A DNA stretch of 64,000 nucleotides from Gordonia heveisoli. Lineage in GTDB: Bacteria; Actinomycetota; Actinomycetes; Mycobacteriales; Mycobacteriaceae. The position numbers and the translations under genes were made by a program. Under the pieces are notes generated by a model that saw only the letters and a list, made by a program, of their open reading frames with translations, ran no database searches and had not been told where the DNA came from. The stretch is from positions 62,001 through 126,000 of the forward strand of contig NZ_JASXSH010000007.1 of NCBI RefSeq assembly GCF_030315745.1, given 5' to 3'. Below, one piece after another: positions 1 to 9,598 of the stretch (position 1 is the stretch's first letter; each line of letters starts with the position of its first letter).

Positions 1-1
1 A

Positions 2-202
2 CGGCAACTCGGCGAGCACATCGTGAACACCGCCGCGCTGGCCGCGCAGCGTGCCTTCGCGCAGGTCGCGGTGGCTACCGAGAACTTCACCGAGACCTTC
101 GGTGAGTTGCTGGCCACGCGCTCACCCGCCATCCCCGGCCAACTGCTTTCCGGCCGGGAACATCCACACAGCGACGACCGAGATGGGGAGGATCTTCGAT
201 GA
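2..202 (+). CDS. C-terminal fragment of an unidentified protein (cut by window start)
   Basis: An open frame runs in from the left edge and stops at TGA 200-202, giving 66 residues. The visible part is an Ala-rich probable helix, then a turn rich in Pro and Gly, and a charged tail rich in Asp and Arg. Its stop overlaps the ATG of the next gene in an ATGA arrangement, so it is probably co-transcribed and translationally coupled with the ESX-type genes that follow. I do not recognise the family. The helical Ala-rich character would suit a small ESX substrate or partner, but that is inference from context only. Confidence 0.5.
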   Translation, partial: RQLGEHIVNTAALAAQRAFAQVAVATENFTETFGELLATRSPAIPGQLLSGREHPHSDDRDGEDLR

Positions 203-537
203 GCGAGACGATGCCGGGTGGGATCGGTGGGGACAGGGTCTCCGCCAGTCCCGAGGTCCTCGAATCCTTTGCGGCGACCCATGCGTCGATCGCCACCGCG
301 ATCGGTGCTGCCGGGACGATCAACGCCGCGGCGAACACCGCGGTGATGGTCCCGGTCTTCGGGCTGATCGGGCAGGAGTTCCTGGCGTCCTTCATCGCCG
401 CCCAGGGCAATCATCTGGCTTCGGTCGCGGAGCTGACCATGGTCCACGCGGCCACCGCCGCCTCGACACTCGGCGCGCTCGCCGACTTCCAGGTGACCGA
501 TGCGGGCAGTGCGGCCGTCATCGGCTCGGTCCTGTGA
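199..537 (+). CDS. EspC-like ESX (type VII) secretion-associated protein, copy 1
   Basis: 112 residues. After a short polar N-terminus the sequence is a long Ala-rich helical hairpin (SPEVLESFAATHASIATAI near residues 17-35) of the kind seen in EspC/DUF2580 proteins, which are about 100 residues long and are secreted by or interact with ESX machineries. A strong ribosome site GGGGAGGA lies at 185-192, six bases before the ATG. The ATG overlaps the previous stop, and the TGA overlaps the next GTG, so three genes are coupled. A PPE-like gene and EspG lie downstream, and in that context this protein may take the place that PE proteins hold in mycobacterial ESX clusters. The family call rests on length, composition and context. 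Confidence 0.6.
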   Translation: MSETMPGGIGGDRVSASPEVLESFAATHASIATAIGAAGTINAAANTAVMVPVFGLIGQEFLASFIAAQGNHLASVAELTMVHAATAASTLGALADFQVTDAGSAAVIGSVL

Positions 538-1916
538 GTGTGCCGCCGGTGGTGCCCGGCCCACGGTCGTGCGCCGACATGACGGTGCAGCAGATGATCG
601 AGGCGACGCCGCTGGGTCCCATCCTGGACCGGCCGGTCGCCGAGGTGCTCGCCGGATTCGGACTGCCGCCGCTGCCGGTCCTGCCGCCGCTGCCGCCTCT
701 GCCGGGACTACCGCCGATCCAGATTCCACCACTCGATCAGCTGATCAAGCCGATGACAGATCTACTCGGAGGTTTCGGTACCGGTGACCTCGGCGCCGGG
801 GGATTCGATCCGTCGGCTGTCTTCGACGCGCTCTCCACGGTGCTCGACACCGCGCTGGCGACCGGGAAGGCGGCGCTGGACCTCGGCGACAAGCTGTGGA
901 GCGGGCAGGCCGCGGCCGGGGCCACCCAGAAGACGGTGCAGGCGGGCGCCAATGGTGCCGCCCTCTCGGTACAGGGCAGCGGGATGAATATCGACATCAA
1001 CGCAGCCGCCGCGATCGTGGGGCAGGGACTGGCCGCGGTGCAGGCGATCATCGCGAAGACGGTCGCGGCGATCCTGGGTGCTGCCGTCCCGCTGATCTGT
1101 TCGCCCGCCGTCGGGGCGGGTCTGGCGATGGCATCGGGATTCGCCGCGACCGGACTGACGGAGGCCACGGCGGCGGTCGCCGCGACGCGGGCCGCGCTGC
1201 TGGGTCCGACGGCCCGGATGACCACCAACGGCGCCCCGGTTCCGGTGACGAAGATGCCGGGCGCACCCAGTCCCGCACCCGGACAATCGCCGTTCGCCCT
1301 CGCCGGCGCGGTACTCGACGCCGTCTCGCCCGCGCTGTCGACAGCCACCGAACTACCGGCCACGCTGATGACGCCGGTGACCAAGATGCTCGAACTCGGC
1401 GGCCCTCGGCCCGCCGCCACGGCGCCACACAATGGTGGGGCCCACGCGGATTCGGTCGGCCCCGATGGTGATCGAGACGGGCGCACCAGGGCGGCCATGG
1501 CCACCGGCGGTACTGGGGGCGTCGGCGCGTTCGGCATGACCGGTGGTGGTGCGCCGGCCACGCTCGGTGCGGCCAAACCGAATGTCGTCACCACCGTCGC
1601 ATCGGTCGAATCGACCGGGATCTCGGTACCGCCGGGCGCACGCGGTGCACTCACCACGCCGACGGCGATGCCGGTGGGCGGGGCGCCGATCGCCGGTGCC
1701 GCGGTCCGCGGCACCGGTGGATCGGGTGAGCACCACACGATTCCGGACTATCTGATCAGTGAACTCAACGGACAGCACCTGGTCGGGACCACACCGGAGT
1801 CGGTGCCCGCCGTCATCGGCGACGACGACCACGATGCCCCGCCCGCCCCCGACATCGAACTCCGGCTGGGCCCGCCGATTCCGGTGGTGGTCGCCCCCGA
1901 CCGCGAGCCGATCTGA
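534..1916 (+). CDS. Proline- and alanine-rich protein of unknown function in the ESX module
   Basis: 460 residues from the GTG at 534, which overlaps the previous TGA (GTGA). An alternative ATG lies at 579. Residues about 43-68 are a run of Pro-Leu repeats (PPLPVLPPLPPLPGLPP), followed by a helical segment. Around residues 150-230 there is an Ala/Gly-rich hydrophobic stretch (VAAILGAAVPLICSP and following) that could insert in a membrane or pack against a partner. The second half is low-complexity Gly/Ala/Pro/Thr. The C-terminal 60 residues contain HTIPDYLISELNG and VPAVIG, then an acidic segment. No enzyme motif is visible. Position and composition suggest a secreted or cell-wall-associated ESX substrate. 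I do not recognise a named family. Confidence 0.6.
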   Translation: MSVPPVVPGPRSCADMTVQQMIEATPLGPILDRPVAEVLAGFGLPPLPVLPPLPPLPGLPPIQIPPLDQLIKPMTDLLGGFGTGDLGAGGFDPSAVFDALSTVLDTALATGKAALDLGDKLWSGQAAAGATQKTVQAGANGAALSVQGSGMNIDINAAAAIVGQGLAAVQAIIAKTVAAILGAAVPLICSPAVGAGLAMASGFAATGLTEATAAVAATRAALLGPTARMTTNGAPVPVTKMPGAPSPAPGQSPFALAGAVLDAVSPALSTATELPATLMTPVTKMLELGGPRPAATAPHNGGAHADSVGPDGDRDGRTRAAMATGGTGGVGAFGMTGGGAPATLGAAKPNVVTTVASVESTGISVPPGARGALTTPTAMPVGGAPIAGAAVRGTGGSGEHHTIPDYLISELNGQHLVGTTPESVPAVIGDDDHDAPPAPDIELRLGPPIPVVVAPDREPI

Positions 1917-1940
1917 CTCCGATCACTTATCGCGTACCGC

Positions 1941-1969
1941 AGAACCAGAACCAGAACCACAACCAGAAC
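1941..1969. repeat. Hexanucleotide tandem repeat (AGAACC type)
   Basis: About five imperfect copies of AGAACC/ACAACC lie between two ESX-module genes, just upstream of the ribosome site of the gene starting at 1992. The repeat is non-coding in the model chosen here. Confidence 0.8.
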
Positions 1970-1991
1970 TCGACTCAGGAAAGAGAGCCTC

Positions 1992-2297
1992 GTGGACGAT
2001 TCCGTACTCCGAGTGGATCCGGCGCAATTGGCTTCCGCGGCAGGTGACATCGACGTCATCGTGCATCGTCTGGAACAGGCGCTCGTCGGGGCGGGGCGCA
2101 CATTGCCGGTCGAGCCCGCGGGGCGCGACGAGGTGTCGGTGGCCGCCGCACACAGCTTCACCGAGGTGGCTCGACGATTTGGTGCCGACACCGCGACCGG
2201 TATCCGCGAACTGCGCAAGATCGCCGCGGTGTTGCGCGCACAGGGGGACGGCTTCGCGGCCGACGAGGAGGCGGCAGCCCGGGGCTTAAGAGCCTGA
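1992..2297 (+). CDS. EspC-like ESX secretion-associated protein, copy 2
   Basis: 101 residues from GTG 1992, with AGGAAAGAG just upstream. The sequence LRVDPAQLASAAGDIDVIV, then a polar turn, then a second helix (SVAAAHSFTEVARRFGADTATGIRELRKIAAVL), fits the helical-hairpin EspC/DUF2580 or PE-like fold. It sits directly before the PPE-like gene, the position a PE gene holds in mycobacterial PE-PPE pairs, so a heterodimer with the PPE-like protein is a reasonable inference. There is no classical PE motif and no clear YxxxD/E secretion signal at the extreme C-terminus. Confidence 0.6.
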   Translation: MDDSVLRVDPAQLASAAGDIDVIVHRLEQALVGAGRTLPVEPAGRDEVSVAAAHSFTEVARRFGADTATGIRELRKIAAVLRAQGDGFAADEEAAARGLRA

Positions 2298-2377
2298 GCC
2301 GCCCGGCCGTTGCACCGTGACCGCTCGACCCCGGCCCGCCGCAGTGCGATACACGAGATCAGTCCTAGGAGGAGAAG

Positions 2378-3376
2378 ATGACCGGATTCACCGGCGTCGT
2401 CTGGGACGCACGTACGACCCGTCAGCTCACCGCCGATCTCACCGATGGTCGGGGGCCGGGCCCGCTCGCCGAAGCCGGGCAGGCATGGACGATGCTGTCG
2501 GAGGAACTCGCGCGGGCCGGCGCCGACTACGGTGCGGTCCTCGGCCGGCTGGGTGTGCAGTGGGATTCTCCGCACGCGAAGTCCGCTATCGACGCATTGA
2601 CCGGACTTCTCGGGTGGTTCGCCGATGCGGCCGCAGCTGCGGCACGCAACGCCGCCCACGCTGAGGCTCAGGCGGCGGCCACCGCGGTTGCCCGGGTGAG
2701 CATGCCCGACACCGCCGAGGTCGAGCTCGTCGATTCATTGCACGATCTCGTCGCCACCGCATCGGCCGTCGCCCCGCTGATCGGGGGCGCGGCTGCACAT
2801 GTGGAGCGGGCCCTGCATCAGCAGCGGATGCGCGCTGCCCGGGTGATGTCCATGTACGAGACGGCAACCGAACCGGCCGCGACGCCGTGGCACTCGCCGC
2901 TACGCGCGCCGGCCGTCGCGTCCGACGTGCCGCTTCGGCTGGCCGAGGCCCGGAACCGGACCGATTCCGTCCACCTGAAGCCGGGGACGACGCCCGACGC
3001 GCCGACGACCGCCGGGGTGGCCGGATACCGGCCTACGCCGGTGCAGAAGCAGGCATATGTGCCGACGCGGCTCGCTGCCACCAGCCCCACCCCACCTCCG
3101 CATCTGCCGGAGGCGGAACCCGCAGGCGGCGAGGGGCATCCGGCCGCACCTGTCGTGCCGCCCGGTGCGACGGGCGCGGGTGCCGGTGCCGGTGCCGATC
3201 GCAGCATCCGGGTCGCCGATCGCGGTGCCGGGGATGCGGCGCAGGCGTCCGCCGCCGTCGACGTTCCATCGACCTGGGCGGAGGTGGCGGTCTCCGATCG
3301 TCCGGTCATCGGGCCGGTGGTCGACCCGCGCTACTTCACGGAGACTTTGCTGCTCGGGCAGGAGGACAACCGATGA
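2378..3376 (+). CDS. PPE-like ESX substrate
   Basis: 332 residues with AGGAGGAG just upstream of the ATG. The first ~160 residues follow the PPE domain plan: a short N-terminal segment (here VVWDART rather than Pro-Pro-Glu), then AWTMLSEELARAGADYGAVL, a WDSPHAKSAIDALTGLLGW segment, a long Ala-rich helix, a hydrophobic loop, and HQQRMRAARVMSMYETAT, matching the MxxY end of PPE domains. Residues ~175-310 are Pro/Ala/Gly-rich low complexity. In mycobacteria PPE proteins pair with PE partners and are escorted by EspG. Here an EspC-like gene precedes it, and its TGA overlaps the ATG of the espG homologue. Confidence 0.75.
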   Translation: MTGFTGVVWDARTTRQLTADLTDGRGPGPLAEAGQAWTMLSEELARAGADYGAVLGRLGVQWDSPHAKSAIDALTGLLGWFADAAAAAARNAAHAEAQAAATAVARVSMPDTAEVELVDSLHDLVATASAVAPLIGGAAAHVERALHQQRMRAARVMSMYETATEPAATPWHSPLRAPAVASDVPLRLAEARNRTDSVHLKPGTTPDAPTTAGVAGYRPTPVQKQAYVPTRLAATSPTPPPHLPEAEPAGGEGHPAAPVVPPGATGAGAGAGADRSIRVADRGAGDAAQASAAVDVPSTWAEVAVSDRPVIGPVVDPRYFTETLLLGQEDNR

Positions 3377-4188
3377 CGACGAGCCCGACCGCCCCGGATG
3401 CCCCGCGCACACTCGATGTCGCGGTGCTGCGGCGATTGGGACAACAACTCGACGTGCAGACCTGGCCGGTCGTCCTCGACGTCGAGGGCATCGTTGTCCC
3501 GCCGGATACATCGACGGCCGACTCAGCAGCCGCCGCGGACGTGCTGATCGCGCGGTCCGGGATGATCGCCGACGACGAGCCGTCGTCATGGACGCGCACC
3601 GTCGTCGATGTGCTGTCGCGGCCGGATCGTGAGCTGGAATTGCGGACCTACAACGACGCCGGTGTGGTCCGGCAGTGCGTCGCGCGCCGCGGTGGAGTGC
3701 ACGTCCTGGCGAGCCGAGTCGCGGACACGATCGACATACGAATCGTCGACGTCGCCGACACCGGCGCGTTGGCGGCTGTGGTCTGCTCCCGATTCGTCGA
3801 CCAGAAGCCTTGTCCGGTACGTGGTTTCAGCTATCCCAGTGCGGCGTTGATCGATCGGCTCGGGCGGTGCGCCGCCGGTGTCGAGACAACCGACGCGCTG
3901 TACGCGATGGGCGCGAGTGCGGCCGACGCGACCCTGATCTCGGCGGCGCTGCGCGGGTGCCGGGCGCGTACCGAGATCGTTGCGGTCGCACACGACGATG
4001 GTTCGCTCACCCAGTCTTCGGGTGCCGTCGCGATCTTCGACACCGACCGTGGTCGGTTGATCGCCGGCCCCGGCAAAGCTCTCGACGGTCAGGTGTGGAC
4101 CACCTTGTCGCCGGGTTCGGGACATCGCATCGGGCAGGCGGTCGCGCTGCTCGTCGAGACCCTACCCGACGGACGATGGTTCGCCTGA
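3373..4188 (+). CDS. EspG-family ESX secretion chaperone
   Basis: 271 residues, ATG overlapping the stop of the PPE-like gene (ATGA). Length and pattern fit EspG, the cytosolic chaperone that binds the tip of PPE proteins before ESX export. Visible features are an N-terminal segment LDVAVLRRLGQQLDVQTWPVVLDV, beta-rich central parts (ELELRTYNDAGVVRQCVARRGGVHVLASRV), and a C-terminal sheet with DTDRGRLIAGPGKALDGQVWTTLSPGSGHRIG that looks like the EspG ending. The direct overlap with a PPE-like gene supports the call. EspG is normally missing from ESX-4-type loci, so its presence argues for a PPE-handling ESX system in this organism. Confidence 0.75.
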   Translation: MTTSPTAPDAPRTLDVAVLRRLGQQLDVQTWPVVLDVEGIVVPPDTSTADSAAAADVLIARSGMIADDEPSSWTRTVVDVLSRPDRELELRTYNDAGVVRQCVARRGGVHVLASRVADTIDIRIVDVADTGALAAVVCSRFVDQKPCPVRGFSYPSAALIDRLGRCAAGVETTDALYAMGASAADATLISAALRGCRARTEIVAVAHDDGSLTQSSGAVAIFDTDRGRLIAGPGKALDGQVWTTLSPGSGHRIGQAVALLVETLPDGRWFA

Positions 4189-4295
4189 GCGTTCGGGGGT
4201 CTCCACCTCGGTGGGGCATCACGGTCAGAGGTATCCGCGCCACGGGTACCTGAGGGGGCATCGTCTGTCGGTGCCGAAACACAGGAGGAACCAAC

Positions 4296-4643
4296 ATGGT
4301 TGCTGGATTGAATCTCCCCGGCATCGGCGCGGGCGGCGGCGGATCCCACGTCGCCGTCGACGTCAACGCGGGGCTCGCGACCGCCGCATCGGTCGGCAAG
4401 ACCGTCGACGAGATGCAGGAGGTCATCAAGGTCATCGCGCAGCAGGCCTCGACCGGTCTGGACAGCTGGACGGGCGCTGCGGCCGGCTCGTTCGGCGGTA
4501 CCCACACCGATTGGAACAAGGCGGCGCTGACGATGGCGAATCTGCTCGACGCCATCCGTAGCCAGCTCAATTCCGGGTTCACCGGCTACGAGGAGGAGGA
4601 CGCGGGCGCGGCCACCGCCCTCGGCAACGCCACCGCGATCTGA
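4296..4643 (+). CDS. WXG100-family ESX protein (EsxB-like)
   Basis: 115 residues with an AGGAGG ribosome site before ATG 4296. An N-terminal Gly-rich segment is followed by two helices separated by the signature turn SWTGAAAGSFGG (W-T-G matches WxG). It ends with a Glu/Ala-rich tail, where EEEDAGAATAL could contain a secretion signal. WXG100 proteins form helical-hairpin dimers exported by ESX. The next gene is a second small helical protein, as in esxB-esxA pairs. There is a 107-base gap after espG, so this pair may have its own promoter. Confidence 0.85.
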   Translation: MVAGLNLPGIGAGGGGSHVAVDVNAGLATAASVGKTVDEMQEVIKVIAQQASTGLDSWTGAAAGSFGGTHTDWNKAALTMANLLDAIRSQLNSGFTGYEEEDAGAATALGNATAI

Positions 4644-4711
4644 GCCGGACGGCGCGCGCGAATCCAATTCATCTCAACCCATCCGATCCCGACACCGAAG
4701 GGACAGTGCAC

Positions 4712-5014
4712 ATGTCACAACCCATCCGTTACGACTTCGCCTCGCTCGGAGACCTGAGCGGCGGCCTGGGCGCCTCGTTCGAGCGTCTCGAGACGCTCAA
4801 CGCCCAACTGAAGAAGCAGGTCGCCTCGCTCGGCGAGAACTGGAGTTCGCAGGACGCCAAACTCGCCTACGACGACGCGCAGGCACGGTTCGACCAGATT
4901 TTCGCCAACTCGCGTGAACAACTGCACGGACTCAAACGTGGTGTGCAGAACGCGAGCCGCATCATGGCCGAACGTGACAGCACTATCGGGGCGGCGATGC
5001 GATCGATCATCTAG
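4712..5014 (+). CDS. WXG100-like ESX protein (EsxA-like partner)
   Basis: 100 residues. I chose ATG 4712 over an in-frame GTG at 4706 because GAAGGGA (4697-4703) is then eight bases away. The protein is a two-helix hairpin. The turn reads NWSSQDAKLAYDDA, so the Gly of WxG is replaced by Ser. It is placed as the EsxA-like partner of the preceding WXG100 protein by tandem position and equal length. The C-terminus (RIMAERDSTIGAAMRSII) is helical. Confidence 0.75.
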   Translation: MSQPIRYDFASLGDLSGGLGASFERLETLNAQLKKQVASLGENWSSQDAKLAYDDAQARFDQIFANSREQLHGLKRGVQNASRIMAERDSTIGAAMRSII

Positions 5015-5147
5015 CCACACCCGGCCCGCGCTCCGCGTGCCAACCGGCACGTGGGGCGTGGGTCGGCGAGTCTCCTGCCCCCAAGTCCTTTACAGTCTCT
5101 TGATTGAGAGCCGGTCTGTCGTGGGCGGGCATCACGGAAGGGTGCAC

Positions 5148-6071
5148 GTGTCCGCAGAGGGATCGAAGAAGGCCATTGTCGCGGCACTGCTCGCGAATGC
5201 GGGCATCGCGCTCGCCAAGTTCGTCGGCTTCCTGGTGACCGGGTCGTCATCGATGATCGCCGAGGCGGTGCATTCGGTCGCCGATACGTCCAATCAGGGG
5301 CTCTTGCTGCTGGGGCAGAAGAAGGCTGGCCGCAAGGCCGATCAGCTACATCCGTTCGGCTACGGCCGGACCCGGTACTTCTACTCGTTCATCGTGGCGC
5401 TGGTGCTGTTCACCCTCGGTTCGATGTTCGCGATCTACGAGGGTGTGGAGAAGATCCGACATTCCGACGACCACGGTCTCGATTCGCCGATCGTGGCGAT
5501 CGTCATCCTGGTGGTCGCCATCGGTCTGGAGGGGTACAGCTTCGCGACGGCCTTCCGTGAGTCCAAGCCGTTGAAGGGGCGCGCCAGCTGGTGGCGGTTC
5601 ATCCGCAACTCTCGTAGCCCGGAACTGCCGGTTGTGCTGCTCGAGGACAGCGGTGCGCTCATCGGTCTGGTGCTCGCCCTCGGTGGTGTCGGACTGACGA
5701 TGGCGACCGGGAACGCGGTGTGGGACGGTGTGGGCACGCTGTGCATCGGCGCGCTGCTCGGTGTCATCGCGATCATCCTGATCGTGGAGATGAAGAGTCT
5801 GCTCATCGGCGAGGGCGCTACCGAGGACGAAGAGGCGACGCTGCTGACGGCGCTGCAGTCGGATGGGGTCGACCGCGTCATCCATATGAAGACCCAGTAC
5901 CTGGGCCCGGAGGAGATGCTGGTCGCGGCCAAGATCGCCATCCCGGCAGGGGCCGATGCGGTGACGATTGCGCACACCATCGACGCCGCCGAAGGACGTG
6001 TGCGGGCGGCGCTGCCGCAGGCGCGGGTGATCTACCTCGAACCCGATATCGACCGCGGACCGAGCGCGTAG
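5148..6071 (+). CDS. Cation diffusion facilitator (CDF) family metal transporter
   Basis: 307 residues starting at GTG 5148, with GGAAGG at 5136-5141. An upstream GTG at 5142 would overlap that site. Several membrane segments are visible: IVAALLANAGIALAKFVGFLVTG, the TM2-type metal motif EAVHSVADTSNQ (His and Asp ligands), FYSFIVALVLFTLGSMFAIYEG, IVAIVILVVAIGLEGYSFA, and a later pair with VLLEDSGALIGLVLAL and GVGTLCIGALLGVIAIILIVE. A soluble C-terminal domain follows. CDF proteins export divalent metals such as Zn or Mn by proton antiport. There is no His-rich loop to suggest the metal, and the gene stands alone. Confidence 0.88.
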   Translation: MSAEGSKKAIVAALLANAGIALAKFVGFLVTGSSSMIAEAVHSVADTSNQGLLLLGQKKAGRKADQLHPFGYGRTRYFYSFIVALVLFTLGSMFAIYEGVEKIRHSDDHGLDSPIVAIVILVVAIGLEGYSFATAFRESKPLKGRASWWRFIRNSRSPELPVVLLEDSGALIGLVLALGGVGLTMATGNAVWDGVGTLCIGALLGVIAIILIVEMKSLLIGEGATEDEEATLLTALQSDGVDRVIHMKTQYLGPEEMLVAAKIAIPAGADAVTIAHTIDAAEGRVRAALPQARVIYLEPDIDRGPSA

Positions 6072-6274
6072 GCCGGTCGGTCACCGCCGACACGCGGGCC
6101 GGCGCAGGGCTTTCGGCCCGATCCGGTGTCGTCGTCGAGATGTTTCGCTAGCGTTCACTATCGGGAGATTTCCTCGGGTGGTCACACCCGGCGAGCGTCC
6201 CTGCATCGAGCATTCGTCACGAGGCTCATCGAGGTGTCCTCACGACGACCGACCACGAAGTGCCGGGAGGTCTG

Positions 6275-7819
6275 ATGGCAAACCCGTTGACGCGGACGAA
6301 ATCCGTCGAACAATCGCTGGCCGACACCGACGAGCCGGATACCAAACTCCGCAAGAATCTCACCTGGCGTGACCTGACGGTCTTCGGTGTCTCGGTGGTC
6401 ATCGGCGCAGGTATTTTCTCGGTCACCGCGGGTCAGGCCGGTGACAAGGCCGGGCCGGCGATCTCACTGTCCTTCGTCCTCGCGGCGATCGCTTGTGGTC
6501 TGGCCGCCCTGTGTTACGCCGAGTTCGCGTCGACTGTTCCGGTCGCGGGCAGCGCCTACACCTTCGGATACGCCACCTTCGGTGAGTTCCTGGCGTGGAT
6601 TCTCGGCTGGGATCTGATCCTGGAGTTCGCGGTCGGTGCGGCGGTGGTGGCGAAGGCCTGGTCGAGCTATCTGACGAATGTGTTCGGCGACGGGGTCAAC
6701 GGGATCGTCACCGTCGGTGGAATCGACGTCGACTGGGGCGCGATCACGGTGATCGCCGTGCTCACCATCCTGCTGGTGATCGGCACGAAACTGTCGGCCG
6801 GAGTGTCGGCGGTCATCACCGCCATCAAGATCTCCGTGGTGCTGCTCATCATCGTCGTCGGCGCCTTCCACATCAAAGTCGACAACTACTCGCCGTTCGT
6901 GCCGAAGGCGGAGGGCGGCGGCGATTCCGATGGCAGTATCGAATCCTCGTTGTTCTCCCTGATGACCGGATCGGGCGGGGAAAGCTATGGGTGGTATGGC
7001 GTCCTCGCCGCCGCGTCCATCGTCTTCTTCGCGTTCATCGGCTTCGACGTGGTCGCGACGACGGCGGAGGAGACCAAGAATCCGCAGCGTGACGTCCCGC
7101 GTGGCATTTTCGGTTCACTCATCATCGTCACCGTTCTCTACATCGCGGTGACCATCGTGGTGACGGGTATGTCGAAGTACACCGAGTTGTCCACCGCGGC
7201 CGGTGAAGGGGAGTGGCAGGGCAAACCGAAGAACCTCGCCTACGTCTTCGGCATCAATGGGATGGAGTGGGTCGAACGTGTCGTCGCCATCGGTGCGCTC
7301 GCCGGTCTCACCACCGTCGTCATGGTGTTGATGCTCGGTCAATCGCGTGTGCTGTTCGCGATGTCGCGCGACGGGCTGTTGCCGCGACGGCTGGCCAGGA
7401 CCCACCGCAGTTATGGCACACCGTATCGGCTGCAGATCGGGATCGGGGTGGTGGTGGCGGTCGTCGCAGGCTTCTTCCCGATCAACCGGCTCGAAGAGAT
7501 GGTCAATGTCGGCACCCTGTTCGCCTTCGTGGTGGTCGCCGGTGGTCTGATGGTGCTGCGACGCACCCGGCCCGACCTCAAACGCGGGTTCGTCGTGCCG
7601 GGTGGGCCGATCATCCCGGTGCTGGCGATCATCGCCTGTCTGTGGCTGATGCTGAACCTCAGTGCCCTGACCTGGATTCGGTTCCTGGTCTGGATGGTGA
7701 TCGGGGTGTGCGTCTACTTCCTGTACGGCATGCGTCATTCCATGGTCGGGAAACGGGAGCGCGAAGCGGTCGGCGGTTCTACGTCGACGGTGGCTGCCGC
7801 CGGTGCCGACGATAGTTGA
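6275..7819 (+). CDS. APC-superfamily amino-acid permease (cationic amino-acid transporter type)
   Basis: 514 residues from ATG 6275, with GGGAGG at 6265-6270. A GTG at 6260 is in frame but would place the ribosome site inside the gene. The first segment, VFGVSVVIGAGIFSVTAG, is the APC TM1 glycine motif, and about 12 further hydrophobic segments follow. FFAFIGFDVVATTAEETKNP is the TM6 signature of CAT/YfnA permeases. From memory the M. tuberculosis counterpart Rv3253c lies in the same neighbourhood as sahH. The substrate is probably a cationic or neutral amino acid and cannot be settled from the sequence. Confidence 0.88.
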   Translation: MANPLTRTKSVEQSLADTDEPDTKLRKNLTWRDLTVFGVSVVIGAGIFSVTAGQAGDKAGPAISLSFVLAAIACGLAALCYAEFASTVPVAGSAYTFGYATFGEFLAWILGWDLILEFAVGAAVVAKAWSSYLTNVFGDGVNGIVTVGGIDVDWGAITVIAVLTILLVIGTKLSAGVSAVITAIKISVVLLIIVVGAFHIKVDNYSPFVPKAEGGGDSDGSIESSLFSLMTGSGGESYGWYGVLAAASIVFFAFIGFDVVATTAEETKNPQRDVPRGIFGSLIIVTVLYIAVTIVVTGMSKYTELSTAAGEGEWQGKPKNLAYVFGINGMEWVERVVAIGALAGLTTVVMVLMLGQSRVLFAMSRDGLLPRRLARTHRSYGTPYRLQIGIGVVVAVVAGFFPINRLEEMVNVGTLFAFVVVAGGLMVLRRTRPDLKRGFVVPGGPIIPVLAIIACLWLMLNLSALTWIRFLVWMVIGVCVYFLYGMRHSMVGKREREAVGGSTSTVAAAGADDS

Positions 7820-7961
7820 CACCCAGGCATTATTAGCTTGCCCTTATCCCCACACCGGTGGTGTGTGCCGCGTCATGTTCGCGGTCCGATAGCCTCTAGT
7901 CCGAACGTATGGCGTGCTGCTGGGCAGCGAACGACACCCACCACACGAACGCGAACGACCA

Positions 7962-8014
7962 ATCAGCGTGAATGAACTGATCAACGTGAATGACTTGATC
8001 AACGGGAATGACAA
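7962..8014. repeat. Three 18-bp direct repeats in the sahH leader
   Basis: Units at 7962-7978 (one base short), 7979-7996 and 7997-8014 share the core GATCAACGTGAATGACTT with small changes. The array ends ten bases before the sahH ATG and contains no open frame of note. Confidence 0.9.
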
Positions 8015-8023
8015 GGGGATCAG

Positions 8024-9496
<1,473 letters not shown>

Positions 9497-9530
9497 GCTG
9501 ACAAACAGCGCCGACGCACAGCACTGACGA

Positions 9531-9572
9531 ACAGCCGGGCCCGAACGGAATCATCCGTTCGGGCCCGGCTGT
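9531..9572. terminator. Strong bidirectional-type terminator hairpin after sahH
   Basis: A perfect 19-bp stem (9531-9549 with 9554-9572) and a 4-base loop, followed by a short T run (TTTT at 9576-9579). It separates sahH from the convergent gene ending at 9626 and could serve both strands. Confidence 0.88.
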
Positions 9573-9598
9573 CGCTTTTCCGGCAGTTCGGTTCAGAC

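Noticed and set aside
51-1916. A 621-codon plus-strand frame beginning at 51
   Set aside because: The part before 534 overlaps the EspC-like gene in another frame. The real gene begins at GTG 534, overlapping the preceding stop.
7820-8023. SAH or SAM riboswitch upstream of sahH
   Set aside because: I could not find the conserved riboswitch cores or stems there. Only a small hairpin (7851-7865) and direct repeats are visible.
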